A stretch of DNA of 64,000 nt, from NCBI GenBank assembly GCA_964617645.1, contig CAZTYE010000004.1, positions 62,001 to 126,000 of the forward strand. The letters are read 5' to 3'. Numbering within the stretch: the first letter of the stretch is position 1; the number at the start of each line of letters is the position of its first letter. The translations under genes and the position numbers were made by a program. Source of the DNA: JADJGC01 sp964617645 (GTDB lineage Bacteria; Zixibacteria; MSB-5A5; CAIYYT01). The notes beneath the pieces were generated by a model. It saw only the letters and a program-made list of their open reading frames with translations, had not been told where the DNA came from and did not search any database. Shown one piece after another: positions 34,926 through 44,513 of this stretch.

Positions 34926-37517
34926 TTACATCTTTGCAACGCGAACGCGGTCAAACTTCTCGTGAAAATTCTTGAGTAAGTTCGGCCGCAACTCGCTGAA
35001 GTTCTCCGGCAGAAGAACGACCTCTGCCGGAAGGTCGTGAATTATTGCCAGTTTTCCGACGACTTTTCCATTCTTCGACTCCACCCGCACCAAATCGCCG
35101 TCGCTGGCGGCGATCGAATGCGCCACCACCGGAGCCAGGCATACGTACGGTTCGCCGGTGAATCGCATCAGGCTCTCCGAGCGCTCGGTAAGCGTGCCGC
35201 GATGATGATCTGCGTTAGCCACCAGCAAGTGCAGCGGATACTCTTTGTCTTCAGGCGCGGCATTATAAGTGACGGGCGCCAGTTTGCGATTAACAGCCTT
35301 TGCGGTTTGGTGAATCAAGAATCCATCCGGCTTGATCGACCGGTAGTTCTGCGGCAATCCCGGGACAAGCGCTTTCACCATTTCGGCATAGACCTCCGAC
35401 GAACGTCGTTGGCCGAAGCCGCTGCCGAGCTTCTCCGCGAGACTCTCAATTATCTCACATCCAGGTTTAGATTCGTGCATCGGTTTGATGGCGGCTTCAG
35501 AGTATTGCATCCGCCCTTCCCACGTGTTGCGGGTTCCGTCCGTTTCGGCGAAGGTCGCCAGCGGCAGTATGACATCCGCCAGCCGCGCCGAATCAGTCAT
35601 GAACGAATCGATGACGATCAGGGTCTTTAGCTTCTCCAACGAGCATCGTGCGTAGGCGCCGTCCCGGAAAGTTCGCACCGGGTCGGCGTTGAAAACAAAG
35701 CCGCACTCGATGTCGTCTTCGTTGATGGCTTCAAGAATACCCAATGTGTCTTTGCCGGTCGTGTCAGAAATCGGTCCCCGCCAGAGATCTTCGAACTTGC
35801 CACGCGCGGACAGCGCGACTCCGCCCGGGAGCTGATGTGGCAGCGCGCCGAAAAACTCGGCGCCATGGCCGTTGGATTCGAGCGGCATGACCAGCAATTT
35901 GGCGTTCTTGAGGATGCAACGAAGGTTGTGCAGCGCCGCAAGCTCCTCGTCTCGATAGGCGAAGCGCTGGAACTCCGCTCCGGCAATGATGACGACGTTG
36001 TGCGCCCTCAGCAACGCATCGACCGCGCTCTGCATCAGACCCGGCTCGACTCCGCACAGTTGAGACATCTTGGCAAGTGAACTATCGGAATGTGCGGTCT
36101 TGAACTCGGTCAGGGTGGCGGTGTCGATTTCGCCTCCATCGAATTGTGGCGAGGTCATGATGCTGTTGATCAACCCCAGCAGCGCTGCGATTCCGGTCGC
36201 CGGCCGATGCACGACTTGAATTGCGTCGGTGCGCACCGCCAGGTGCGTCGGGCGGGGATTGATAATGATGATCTTGGCATCCCGGTAACGGACACCACGC
36301 TTCAGACGGAGGGCTGTGATCGGATTTTCGGCATGAAGATCCGAACCGAAAACGACAAAGGTGTCGGCCTCATCGAGGTCCTGATAGGTGCAAGTATCGG
36401 GTTGTGTTTGCGGGAATTTAGGATCGCCAAGATCAAGACGACGTTTGCGATGCAGGCGATGGTCGATGTTGTTCGTGCCGATGACGCGGCGCAGCAGGCG
36501 TTGAAATGAGTACATCTCTTCGTTGCTCGATCCGGCGCCGATCAGGCCGAAGAATCCCGATCCCGACAGCTTGGCTTTATGCTCGGCGACATGCTGCTTG
36601 ACAAAGTCCAGCGCATCGTCCCAAGTGCACTCTTGCAGTTCGCCGTTGCGCTTGATCATCGGCCGCTTGAGCCGATCGGGCGATTGAACGAATTGATAGC
36701 CGTGGCGACCGATATCGCAGAGGAAGCCTTTATCTATCGCTTCATTCGGTCGCGCCGAGGAGCGGAACAGCTTGTTGTGAAATGTCCAGAGCTTGGTATT
36801 GCAGCCATCGGGACACAGATTGCAGACCGACGCCGCCTGTTTGGTCAACCACACGCGAACCTTGTAGCGCCAGTCGGTGTTCGTCAGCGCTCCGACCGGG
36901 CAGTACTCAACGACGTTACCGGAATAGAGATTGCGAATCTCCTTGCCCGGGGGAGGCAAAATCTCGGTGTGATTACCGCGCTGATAAGCGCCGAGATCGT
37001 CTTCAAAACAAGCTTCATCAACAATCCGCGTGCAGCGATAACAGTGAATACAGCGATTCTGATTGCGGATCACTTCCGGTCCAATGCGCAGATCGTCGAA
37101 TGTCGAATCCTCATCGACGACGTAACGGTGCTTTGGCTCGCGCAGGCGCGTGTAATCGAGACCGTACTTGAAGGTGATATCTTGTAGATCACACTCGCCG
37201 CCTTTGTCGCAAGTCGGGCAGTCGAGCGGATGGTGCGCCAGAATGAACTCGAGCACGCCTTGACGCGCCTTCACGACCTTTGGTGAGGCCGTTTGCACGA
37301 CCATCCCCTCCGTCGCCGGCGTCGCGCAGGCAACTTGCAGCTTGGGGAATTTCTCGATTTCCACCAGACAAATTCGGCACGCGCCCACCGGCACCAGTTG
37401 CGGATGCCAACAGAATACCGGGATGTCGATTCCTGCCGCGAGCGACGCCTGAAGAACGGTCTGCCCCTTGATGACCGGAACGCTCTGATTGTTTATCTTG
37501 ATGCTGAAGTCGGTCAT
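34926..37517 (-). CDS. nuoG: NADH-quinone oxidoreductase subunit G
   Basis: An 863-aa iron-sulfur subunit of the peripheral arm. The N-terminal [2Fe-2S] ferredoxin motif includes FCWHPQLVPVGACRIC. A His-Cys cluster lies in HHPLDCPTCDKGGEC, and a [4Fe-4S] set in CIHCYRCTRI with YCPVGALT. Cysteines arranged C-x2-C-x3-C-x27-C (VCNLCPDGC to FLCDIG) match the ligands of the extra N7 cluster found only in some bacteria. The rest is a molybdopterin-oxidoreductase-like domain without an expected cofactor. The start overlaps the nuoF stop in an ATGA. Confidence 0.95.
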   Translation of the reverse strand: MTDFSIKINNQSVPVIKGQTVLQASLAAGIDIPVFCWHPQLVPVGACRICLVEIEKFPKLQVACATPATEGMVVQTASPKVVKARQGVLEFILAHHPLDCPTCDKGGECDLQDITFKYGLDYTRLREPKHRYVVDEDSTFDDLRIGPEVIRNQNRCIHCYRCTRIVDEACFEDDLGAYQRGNHTEILPPPGKEIRNLYSGNVVEYCPVGALTNTDWRYKVRVWLTKQAASVCNLCPDGCNTKLWTFHNKLFRSSARPNEAIDKGFLCDIGRHGYQFVQSPDRLKRPMIKRNGELQECTWDDALDFVKQHVAEHKAKLSGSGFFGLIGAGSSNEEMYSFQRLLRRVIGTNNIDHRLHRKRRLDLGDPKFPQTQPDTCTYQDLDEADTFVVFGSDLHAENPITALRLKRGVRYRDAKIIIINPRPTHLAVRTDAIQVVHRPATGIAALLGLINSIMTSPQFDGGEIDTATLTEFKTAHSDSSLAKMSQLCGVEPGLMQSAVDALLRAHNVVIIAGAEFQRFAYRDEELAALHNLRCILKNAKLLVMPLESNGHGAEFFGALPHQLPGGVALSARGKFEDLWRGPISDTTGKDTLGILEAINEDDIECGFVFNADPVRTFRDGAYARCSLEKLKTLIVIDSFMTDSARLADVILPLATFAETDGTRNTWEGRMQYSEAAIKPMHESKPGCEIIESLAEKLGSGFGQRRSSEVYAEMVKALVPGLPQNYRSIKPDGFLIHQTAKAVNRKLAPVTYNAAPEDKEYPLHLLVANADHHRGTLTERSESLMRFTGEPYVCLAPVVAHSIAASDGDLVRVESKNGKVVGKLAIIHDLPAEVVLLPENFSELRPNLLKNFHEKFDRVRVAKM

Positions 37518-38836
37518 GGGCGCAGCCTGAAGTTTGATTTTACTTTGCAGGTCTTGTGCTCGATGTGATGCACGTACTCATCGCGGAAATTCCTGAGCGT
37601 CGAAATCACCGGCACAGCGGCGGCGTCGCCAAGCGCGCAGATGGTATTGCCTTCGATATTGCGGGCAAGGTCTTCGAGCGTATCGAGATCTTCCATCTTG
37701 CCGTGTCCGTTCTCGATCCGGTGAAGAATTTCATACAGCCAGCCCGTGCCCTGCCGGCAAGGTGTGCACTTGCCGCACGATTCATGCATGTAGAAATGGG
37801 CAAGGATTTCGGCTACCCAGACCGTGCAGGTTTCTTCGTGGATCACAATCACGCCACCGGAACCGAGCATCGAACCCGCCGCCTGCACCGATTCGAAATC
37901 GAGCGGCGTATCGATCTGATTCGGGAGCAGTACCGGCACCGATGATCCGCCGGGGATAATGGCCTTGAGCGGCTTGTCGTCGAGAATACCGCCGCAGAGA
38001 TCGTAAATCAGTGTGCGCAACGGCGTGCCTAACTCAAGTTCGTAGTTTCCCGGTTTCTTGACATGACCGGAGACCGAAAAAATGCGAGTGCCCTTCGATT
38101 TCTCCGTTCCCATGGCGGCATACCATCGCGCGCCCCTGAGCACGATGCGCGGCAGGTTGGCGACAGTTTCGACATTGTTCACGACGGTCGGGCAAGCATA
38201 GAGACCGGAGACAGCGGGAAACGGCGGCTTGATTCGTGACAGGCCTTTCTCGCCTTCGAGCGACGACAACAGCGCCGTCTCCTCGCCGCAGATATATGCG
38301 CCGCCACCGCGGTGGAGCACCATTTCCAGGTCATATCCGGTGCCGAGGATGTTCTTACCAAGGAAACCGCGCTGGTAGGCGTCGTTGATCGCTTGCTCGA
38401 TCCGCCGCATCGACAAGTCGTATTCGCCGCGGACATAGAAAAACGCGATGTGGCAGTCGATCGCTTTCGCAGCAATCATGACGCCTTCGATAACTGAGTG
38501 CGGGTCGTTTTCCATGAGTACACGGTCTTTGCAAGTACCGGGCTCCGATTCGTCCGCGTTGCAGCAGAGGTATTTCGGCTTCGGTGAATTGACCGGCACG
38601 AAACCCCACTTCATTCCCGTGGGGAATCCGGCGCCGCCGCGACCGCGCAGACCGGAATCTTTAACCATTTGCAGAAGGTCTTCGCGTTTGATCTGTTTGA
38701 GAACCCGCTCCCACGCTTTGTAAGCACCAAGCTCAATGGCGCGCTCAATCTTGTAGAGATTGGGGTCGGTGATATGCTCGAACAGCACCGGTTTGATTGC
38801 GCCGATAGCGGCTTCCATGATCGGGACTTCCTTCAT
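37514..38836 (-). CDS. nuoF: NADH-quinone oxidoreductase subunit F
   Basis: A 440-aa NADH- and FMN-binding subunit. GLRGRGGAGFPTGMKW and CNADESEPGTCKDR bind NADH and FMN, and ESCGKCTPCRQGT with a later Cys holds cluster N3. The ATG at 38836 shares its A with the nuoE stop (TGATG); the ATG at 38818 has the better AAGGAAG spacing and is an alternative. Confidence 0.96.
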   Translation of the reverse strand: MKEVPIMEAAIGAIKPVLFEHITDPNLYKIERAIELGAYKAWERVLKQIKREDLLQMVKDSGLRGRGGAGFPTGMKWGFVPVNSPKPKYLCCNADESEPGTCKDRVLMENDPHSVIEGVMIAAKAIDCHIAFFYVRGEYDLSMRRIEQAINDAYQRGFLGKNILGTGYDLEMVLHRGGGAYICGEETALLSSLEGEKGLSRIKPPFPAVSGLYACPTVVNNVETVANLPRIVLRGARWYAAMGTEKSKGTRIFSVSGHVKKPGNYELELGTPLRTLIYDLCGGILDDKPLKAIIPGGSSVPVLLPNQIDTPLDFESVQAAGSMLGSGGVIVIHEETCTVWVAEILAHFYMHESCGKCTPCRQGTGWLYEILHRIENGHGKMEDLDTLEDLARNIEGNTICALGDAAAVPVISTLRNFRDEYVHHIEHKTCKVKSNFRLRP

Positions 38837-39312
38837 CACTTGGCAGCCTTCCACTCTTCGAGCAATCTATTGACCTTACTCTCGGTCAGTGTCTCATAGT
38901 ACTTGTCATTGACCTGCATCATCGGCGCCGAAGAGCAACTACCGAGACATTCGACTTCGACAACGGTAAACAATCCGTCTTTCGTCGTTTCGCCCTTGTT
39001 GACGCCGAGTTTGTCGCAGAGATACTGTGTCAGATGATGCGATCCCATTAGCGCGCAGGAGATGTTGCGGCAGACCTGAATATAGTACTTTCCGCGTGGC
39101 TGTTTCGGAAACAGCGTGTAGAACGAGGCCGCCTCGGCGACTTCGATGAATTTGACACCCAGCGTTGCAGCGATTTCTTCGTACATTGCGTCGCTGAGAT
39201 AGCCGTGTTCCTGATAGGCGAAGTGCAGCGCGGGCAAGATCGCCGACTTCACTTTTGGGTACTTCTTCCCGGATTCCGCGATCTTGGCGCGGGTCTCCGC
39301 CGACAGCATCAT
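38836..39312 (-). CDS. nuoE: NADH-quinone oxidoreductase subunit E
   Basis: A 158-aa thioredoxin-like [2Fe-2S] subunit carrying cluster N1a. Ligands fit C-x4-C (CRNISC) and C-x3-C (CLGSC). It overlaps the nuoD end by an ATGA and the nuoF start by one base, showing tight translational coupling. Confidence 0.96.
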   Translation of the reverse strand: MMLSAETRAKIAESGKKYPKVKSAILPALHFAYQEHGYLSDAMYEEIAATLGVKFIEVAEAASFYTLFPKQPRGKYYIQVCRNISCALMGSHHLTQYLCDKLGVNKGETTKDGLFTVVEVECLGSCSSAPMMQVNDKYYETLTESKVNRLLEEWKAAK

Positions 39313-40487
39313 CGATCAACCTCTCCGAGTACGATGTCGATTGAGCCGATGCAGGCAATCACGTCCGCCAGTAATCCACCGATGACCAATTTAGGCAACG
39401 CCGAGATATTCACGAAACTTGGTGGTCGTACGCGCATCCGGTACGGCTTGGGAGAACCATCCGACACGAAATAGAATCCGATCTCGCCTTTGGGCGATTC
39501 GATGGTGACGTACACTTCACCTCTCGGCGGGTGGAAGCCTTCGGTTGTCAGCTTGAAGTGATAGATGAGAGCTTCCATCGAGTAGAGCGTTTCTTCCTTG
39601 GTCGGAAGCACGACTCCGGGCGCGCGCGCACGAAAGCGCCCGTCGGGCATGCCGTCGATCGCCTGCTGAATGATGCGTAGACTCTGGCGCATTTCTTCCA
39701 TGCGCACCTCATATCGACCAAAACAATCGCAGCGATTCGAAGTCGCGACCTTGAAATCAAACCGGTCGTAAGACGAGTATGGCCGCGCTTTACGCAAGTC
39801 CCAGTCAACACCGGAGGCTCGCAGCAGCGGTCCCGTTACTCCCGACTTGATGGCCTCCTCCTGGGACAGCTTGCCGACGCCGATTGTGCGTCCGCGCCAA
39901 ATCTTGTTGTTGGTCAGGATGTCCTCGTACTCCTGCAGTCGCATTGTGATGTTTTTCAGCAACACACGCACAAGATGGTCGAAATCATCCGGCAAATCGT
40001 CGGCCAATCCGCCGATGCGGAAGTAAGTAGACATCATTCGCTGGCCGGAGACGGCTTCATAGATTTTCAGCACATCCTCGCGTTCGCGGAAAGCATAGAG
40101 GACCATGCTCATCGCGCCGATGTCCAGCGCGTGCGTGCCGAGCCAAACCAGATGCGAGTTAATGCGAGTGACTTCGGCCAAGAGCACCCGCGCCCATTGC
40201 GCCTTGAGGGGAATCTCGACTCCCAGCAGCTTTTCGACGCCGAGACAGTAGCCGAAGTTGTTCGACATTGGTGCGAGATAGTCCATGCGATCGGTCATCG
40301 GGATTGCTTTGTAGTAGAGCTTGGCTTCCGCCGTTTTCTCGATGCCGGTATGCAGATAGCCGATCTCCGGCCGGCAGCCGACCACTGTTTCGCCATCCAG
40401 GTCGAGCACCACGCGCAAGACGCCATGCGTGGCCGGATGCTGCGGCCCCATGTTGATGGTCATCGTCTTCTGCTTCAAGTCCTGCAT
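39309..40487 (-). CDS. nuoD: NADH-quinone oxidoreductase subunit D
   Basis: A 392-aa subunit related to [NiFe]-hydrogenase large subunits but lacking the nickel ligands. MGPQHPATHGVLR and GYLHTGIEKTAE line the quinone pocket, and the DRMDYLAP segment is conserved. It is a separate gene, not fused to nuoC as in Escherichia coli. It starts 2 nt after nuoC. Confidence 0.97.
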   Translation of the reverse strand: MQDLKQKTMTINMGPQHPATHGVLRVVLDLDGETVVGCRPEIGYLHTGIEKTAEAKLYYKAIPMTDRMDYLAPMSNNFGYCLGVEKLLGVEIPLKAQWARVLLAEVTRINSHLVWLGTHALDIGAMSMVLYAFREREDVLKIYEAVSGQRMMSTYFRIGGLADDLPDDFDHLVRVLLKNITMRLQEYEDILTNNKIWRGRTIGVGKLSQEEAIKSGVTGPLLRASGVDWDLRKARPYSSYDRFDFKVATSNRCDCFGRYEVRMEEMRQSLRIIQQAIDGMPDGRFRARAPGVVLPTKEETLYSMEALIYHFKLTTEGFHPPRGEVYVTIESPKGEIGFYFVSDGSPKPYRMRVRPPSFVNISALPKLVIGGLLADVIACIGSIDIVLGEVDR

Positions 40488-40489
40488 GA

Positions 40490-40990
40490 CTATTTGATGA
40501 CCTCAGGCGGTTCGTCTTTGTTGAATGTAAATTGCGGCATCTCGTAGGTGAGCGGATAGTCCTTGCGCAGCGGGTGTCCGTCGAAGCCTTCCCACATCAG
40601 GATGCGCCGCAGTTCCGGGTGGCCGGAGAATTCGATGCCAAACATGTCGAACACTTCCCGTTCCAGCCAGTTGGCGGTATCCCAGTCCGAGCACATCGTC
40701 GGCACGCTCTCGCCTTCGCCAACCATGACTTTGACACGCGCGTACTCACGCAGTTTCAGAGAGTAGAGATGATAGATGACTTCGAAACGTCTTTCGCGGT
40801 CGAGCCAGTCGGTGGCGGTGATATCGGAGAGATGGATGTATTGAAGATCCGCGTCATCACGCAAGAAGCGCACGACAGCGTGCAAGTCCGCTCTGTCGAC
40901 AATGATCGTCAGCTCGGTAAAATCGGTTTTGGTGGCGATAATCTTGTCGCCAAATTGGGCTACGACTTTATCCTTGGTACCGCTGTCCAT
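40490..40990 (-). CDS. nuoC: NADH-quinone oxidoreductase subunit C
   Basis: A 166-aa peripheral-arm subunit. The family signature is EREVFDMFGIEFSGHPELRRILM followed by DGHPLRKDYPL. It follows nuoB by 44 nt, the longest internal gap before nuoN. Confidence 0.95.
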   Translation of the reverse strand: MDSGTKDKVVAQFGDKIIATKTDFTELTIIVDRADLHAVVRFLRDDADLQYIHLSDITATDWLDRERRFEVIYHLYSLKLREYARVKVMVGEGESVPTMCSDWDTANWLEREVFDMFGIEFSGHPELRRILMWEGFDGHPLRKDYPLTYEMPQFTFNKDEPPEVIK

Positions 40991-41034
40991 TCCGCTGTCT
41001 TGACTAAGAGTCCCACTACCCGAAAAGCCAAAGA

Positions 41035-41526
41035 TTACGCCGTCTTGCGCTCCGACTCTTTCAGCTTCGATTTCCGCACGAGCTCATGCAATTTAACGAT
41101 ACCGTCAATCAACTGCTCCGGCCGCGGCGGACATCCCGGCACGTAGATATCAACCGGAATTATCTTGTCCACGCCCTGCAAGATCGCATAGTTGTTGAAT
41201 ATCCCCCCGCAGGAGGCACAGGCGCCCATCGAAATCACCCATTTGGGGTTCGGCATTTGCTCGTAAAGGCGCTTGACGATCGGCGCCATCTTGTTGGAAA
41301 CACGACCGGCGACGATCATCAAATCCGCCTGTCGCGGCGAGGCGCGCATGACTTCCATGCCGAAACGCGCAAGATCATACTTCGGGCCGAAGCTCGAAAT
41401 CATCTCAATCGCGCAGCAAGCAAGCCCAAATCCGAACGGCCACATGGATTTCGTGCGGCCCCAGTTGATCACTTTCTCGGCCGTGGTGAGAATTATGCCA
41501 TCAGGGATTTTCTCTTCTAATCCCAT
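41035..41526 (-). CDS. nuoB: NADH-quinone oxidoreductase subunit B
   Basis: A 163-aa subunit holding cluster N2, the electron donor to quinone. The four ligands are in the adjacent pair of GLACCAIEM, in GACASCGG and in VPGCPPRPEQL. Its start overlaps the end of nuoA by 10 nt. Confidence 0.97.
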   Translation of the reverse strand: MGLEEKIPDGIILTTAEKVINWGRTKSMWPFGFGLACCAIEMISSFGPKYDLARFGMEVMRASPRQADLMIVAGRVSNKMAPIVKRLYEQMPNPKWVISMGACASCGGIFNNYAILQGVDKIIPVDIYVPGCPPRPEQLIDGIVKLHELVRKSKLKESERKTA

Positions 41527-41879
41527 TTCAGCGCTCCTTTCTTCACCACGTATACGTATCCGACCAGCAAGATCGCGATAAACACTCCCATCTCGATCAA
41601 GCCAAAAAGCCCGAGTTTGTTATAGCTTACGGCCCACGGGTAGAGAAACACCGTCTCGAGGTCGAAGATGATGAACATGATAGCGACCAGGTAGAACTTG
41701 ACCGGGAATCGCTCGCGGGCGTCGGTTTCGGCGGCGATACCGCACTCGTAGGCTTCTTCTTTGATCTTGCTGTATGTCTTCTTGCCGAAAAGCGACGAGC
41801 CGAAGAACATGGCGGCGCCAATTACAATCGCGAGAACAACTTGCAGCGCTAACGGGAAGTATATCTCAAAATTGCTCAC
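41517..41879 (-). CDS. nuoA: NADH-quinone oxidoreductase subunit A
   Basis: A 120-aa, three-helix subunit, first gene of the operon. EAYECGI and FDLETVFLYPWA are hallmarks. The start is taken as GTG at 41879, because residues after it (SNFEIYFPLALQVV) match the family; GAGGG lies only 3 nt upstream. An upstream in-frame start at 41921 would add 14 unconserved residues. Confidence 0.93.
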   Translation of the reverse strand: MSNFEIYFPLALQVVLAIVIGAAMFFGSSLFGKKTYSKIKEEAYECGIAAETDARERFPVKFYLVAIMFIIFDLETVFLYPWAVSYNKLGLFGLIEMGVFIAILLVGYVYVVKKGALKWD

Positions 41880-41938
41880 AAGCCCTCGGTATCGGTTATG
41901 TTGGCGCCCCAATCGGGACACTAAGAGAAATCGTTAAC

Positions 41939-41988
41939 GACCGGCGCATCAAGCCGCGCAACGACTTGACAGCAACCGCGCGCCGGTC
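41939..41988 (-). repeat. Inverted repeat in the nuo leader
   Basis: GACCGGCGC (41939-41947) is the exact reverse complement of GCGCCGGTC (41980-41988), 32 nt apart, between the candidate promoter and nuoA. It could form a stem in the leader RNA or bind a dimeric protein. Confidence 0.45.
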
Positions 41989-41999
41989 ATTGAGGGGAG

Positions 42000-42027
42000 A
42001 AAGTAGAGATATTTTTCACAAAGTCAA
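42000..42027 (-). promoter_or_regulatory. Candidate promoter of the nuo operon
   Basis: On the minus strand TTGACT (42022-42027), a 16-nt spacer and TACTTT (42000-42005), giving a leader of about 115 nt before nuoA. Confidence 0.5.
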
Positions 42028-42091
42028 GAAGAAAGTAGTGACACACAGAGACGCATGCCACGATTGTGCCGAAAACGCAGCACTGGAATCG

Positions 42092-42126
42092 AAGCGCCCA
42101 GCCGGTCTGAAGTCTGCCGGGCGCTT
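42092..42126 (-). terminator. Possible terminator after pstS
   Basis: AAGCGCCC (42092-42099) pairs with GGGCGCTT (42119-42126), an 8-bp stem about 25 nt after the pstS stop. No T-tract follows on the minus strand, so termination is uncertain. Confidence 0.35.
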
Positions 42127-42150
42127 GTGTGTTGATCGACCTTGACGAGC

Positions 42151-43002
42151 CTATTTGACTGGGAAGTATCCGACCTCGCCAACGACCTTCTGACCATCTG
42201 CCGACAGAACCCAGTCGACAAAGTTCTTCATTTCGCCTTTCGGCTTGTTCCGCACGTACCAGAACAGATAGCGCGACAAGGGATAGGTACCATCGACAAC
42301 ATGCTCGAAATCGGGCAGGATTGCCGGCGAGTTGGCGTCCGCCTTCAGAGCGCAGTATTTGACGCCCTTCGCGTAGGCAGCGCCGCCGTAGCCGATGCCG
42401 TCTTTATCTTTGGCGATCGCATTCACGATCGCGGCCGTGCCGGGAAGCGTCTGCACCTGCGGCGCGAAGTCCTCGCCCTGCAGCACGTGGTCTTTGAAAT
42501 AGACATAGGTGCCGGAACTATTCTCGCGGCCGTAGACAATGATCTTGGCATCCGGCCCACCGACGTCTTTCCAGTTGGTGATTTCACCAAGGTAAATAGC
42601 AGCGAGTTGCTGCATCGTCATCTCACCAACGGGATTGCCTTCGTTGAGGTAGACAGTGAGACCGTCGCGCGCGACCGGGATTTCGACGCCGGTCGAGTTG
42701 AATCTCGCTTTGAGGCTTTGCGTTTCTTTCGGTTTGATCGGACGCGATGCCTGACAAATATCGGTAGTGCCATTGATCAGCGCCGCGATTCCGACACCGG
42801 AACCGCCGCCGGTGACCTGAATGACGGCATCCGGGTTCTTCGCCATGTAGGCTTCCGCCCAGCGCTGACCAAGAATGACCATAGTGTCCGAGCCTTTGAC
42901 CGTCACGCGCTCGGCGGCCAAGACGATACCAGTAATGGCCAACACCAGCATCGCAATCGCGATCGCGATGTAGCGCAGCATGCGCGAATCAATTAGTTTC
43001 AT
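42151..43002 (-). CDS. pstS: Phosphate-binding periplasmic protein
   Basis: A 283-aa substrate-binding protein of the PstS family. It has a signal or anchor helix (YIAIAIAMLVLAITGIVLA), the phosphate-loop segments KGSDTM and TGGGSGVGIAALINGTTDICQASRP, and GRENSSGTYVYFKDHVL. It would deliver phosphate to a PstCAB transporter, but no such genes are in the window. It lies 21 nt after the porin gene on the same strand, so the two form an uptake pair. AAGGAAGG precedes the ATG. Confidence 0.88.
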   Translation of the reverse strand: MKLIDSRMLRYIAIAIAMLVLAITGIVLAAERVTVKGSDTMVILGQRWAEAYMAKNPDAVIQVTGGGSGVGIAALINGTTDICQASRPIKPKETQSLKARFNSTGVEIPVARDGLTVYLNEGNPVGEMTMQQLAAIYLGEITNWKDVGGPDAKIIVYGRENSSGTYVYFKDHVLQGEDFAPQVQTLPGTAAIVNAIAKDKDGIGYGGAAYAKGVKYCALKADANSPAILPDFEHVVDGTYPLSRYLFWYVRNKPKGEMKNFVDWVLSADGQKVVGEVGYFPVK

Positions 43003-43023
43003 GATCCTTACCTTCCTTCGAAA

Positions 43024-44343
43024 TTATATGGCAAACTGGAACTGAAGGGTGAATCGATTATCCTTCAGGTCCTTCTCATACTTGGAAAACATCGATCCGT
43101 CTTTGAGCTGTCGGAAGACATCATAAGCGGCCGTAATGCGCACGTAAGCGTCATAATAGTAGTTGAGCGCGAACGACCAGGTTCCGACGGCGTCGGCGCG
43201 CAGCGCCGCCAGTTTCGCCGGATCCGGCTCCTTGTAGTCGCCGTGGATATTCGGGTCAAAGAAATCGTAACGCGCCGCGGCGCCGAATTTCGTTCCGATG
43301 CTCTGCGATACCCAGAGATAGAATCCCTTGCTCACGGCGCTGAGGTCGACAGCATTGCGCTGGTAGTCTTTGCCGTAATAGAGTTCGGCGCGAATCGAAG
43401 TTCCGCCAACGGGAAGCACATCCAAGTACTTCTGCACGTCGAATCCGTAGCGAATCTTGTCACTGTTCACAGCGGCCGTCGCCGCCTTCGCGGCCACCGG
43501 CGCTGTGGTTGTGACTTCGCTCGAGTCCATTTCGCGGTCGCCGTCGGCATCGTACCATGTCGTCGAACCCGGTACCGCAGCAACCGGCGCGGACCCCGGT
43601 GTGTAAGTTTCGCCTCGGTATGCCGAAACGCCAAAATCCAACCACGGCAGTGAGGCCTTCACGCGCGCGATAATGTCTTTTTGCTTCGTCGGATCGAACC
43701 ATGTGAACGTCGTATTCTCGATGCCGTAGCCCTGGAACACGCCGAGGTTTGCCGAGAGTGTCGACGGCGCCGTCCAGGTCAGGTTTATTCCGCGATCCCG
43801 TTCGCCGCGAAAGAGGCGATTCTCCGCCAAGCTACGTTCGGGAAAATCGCGCCGCGAAGACGACAGCTCGATTTCATAGCCGAACGGCCAGTTGAACTGA
43901 CCGGCGGTGAGCATGAACGTATGCATCTTGTGCGTCTGCGTGAGGTCGATGTAGGCCTCGCGAAGCGAGATCGTATTGCGCGACGCATCGAAATAGATGA
44001 CGTAGCGGCTGGATGCATTCGGCTCGAATGTGAATTTGATGCGCCCGCGGCGGATGTAGATGTTGTTCGCATTGAGGTTGCGCGCGGCGTCATAGCCGCC
44101 GGCCACTCCGGAACGCGAAGAGTCGTTGTATTCAAAACGCGCCTGTACGTAACCGGAGACCTTGAGGCGCTTCAGAAGCGAAATGTCGGTCTCCATCAAC
44201 GTCTGAGTTTCCGCCATCGACTCGACGCGGCTGTGCAATTGTTCGTGTGCTGCCTTGAGACTGTCGCTCTCCGACTCCGCCTGAAGAGTCGTTGCGAGCG
44301 CGAGTGTCAGGGCGGGAATCAGAGTCTTGAGAATCCGATTCAT
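43024..44343 (-). CDS. Phosphate-selective-type porin (OprO/OprP-like)
   Basis: A 439-aa outer-membrane protein. The signal peptide is IPALTLALATTLQA. A short coiled coil (LKAAHEQLHSRVESMAETQTL) precedes a beta-barrel with IYIRRGRIKFTFEPN, AYIDLTQTHKMHTFMLTAGQFNWPFGYE and a C-terminal RFTLQFQFAI strand ending in a hydrophobic pair. This N-terminal coiled coil plus barrel layout fits the porin O/P family. The ATG at 44343 is chosen because GGAGGGAAGG lies upstream. Its coupling with pstS supports phosphate, but specificity is inferred. Confidence 0.82.
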   Translation of the reverse strand: MNRILKTLIPALTLALATTLQAESESDSLKAAHEQLHSRVESMAETQTLMETDISLLKRLKVSGYVQARFEYNDSSRSGVAGGYDAARNLNANNIYIRRGRIKFTFEPNASSRYVIYFDASRNTISLREAYIDLTQTHKMHTFMLTAGQFNWPFGYEIELSSSRRDFPERSLAENRLFRGERDRGINLTWTAPSTLSANLGVFQGYGIENTTFTWFDPTKQKDIIARVKASLPWLDFGVSAYRGETYTPGSAPVAAVPGSTTWYDADGDREMDSSEVTTTAPVAAKAATAAVNSDKIRYGFDVQKYLDVLPVGGTSIRAELYYGKDYQRNAVDLSAVSKGFYLWVSQSIGTKFGAAARYDFFDPNIHGDYKEPDPAKLAALRADAVGTWSFALNYYYDAYVRITAAYDVFRQLKDGSMFSKYEKDLKDNRFTLQFQFAI

Positions 44344-44513
44344 TACCTTCCCTCCGAATCGTAACATAGTTCCTTACCGTTAATTCGATACTCTCAACAT
44401 GTCCGAGCTAATTGTCTTGTCCTCCTGAATTACGTCCGCTAATGCTACCCCGGTATCAAGTCGCGCCGTTGATTCCTGAACTTTTGGCATCTTTCCGGCG
44501 CAAACTGCGTATT

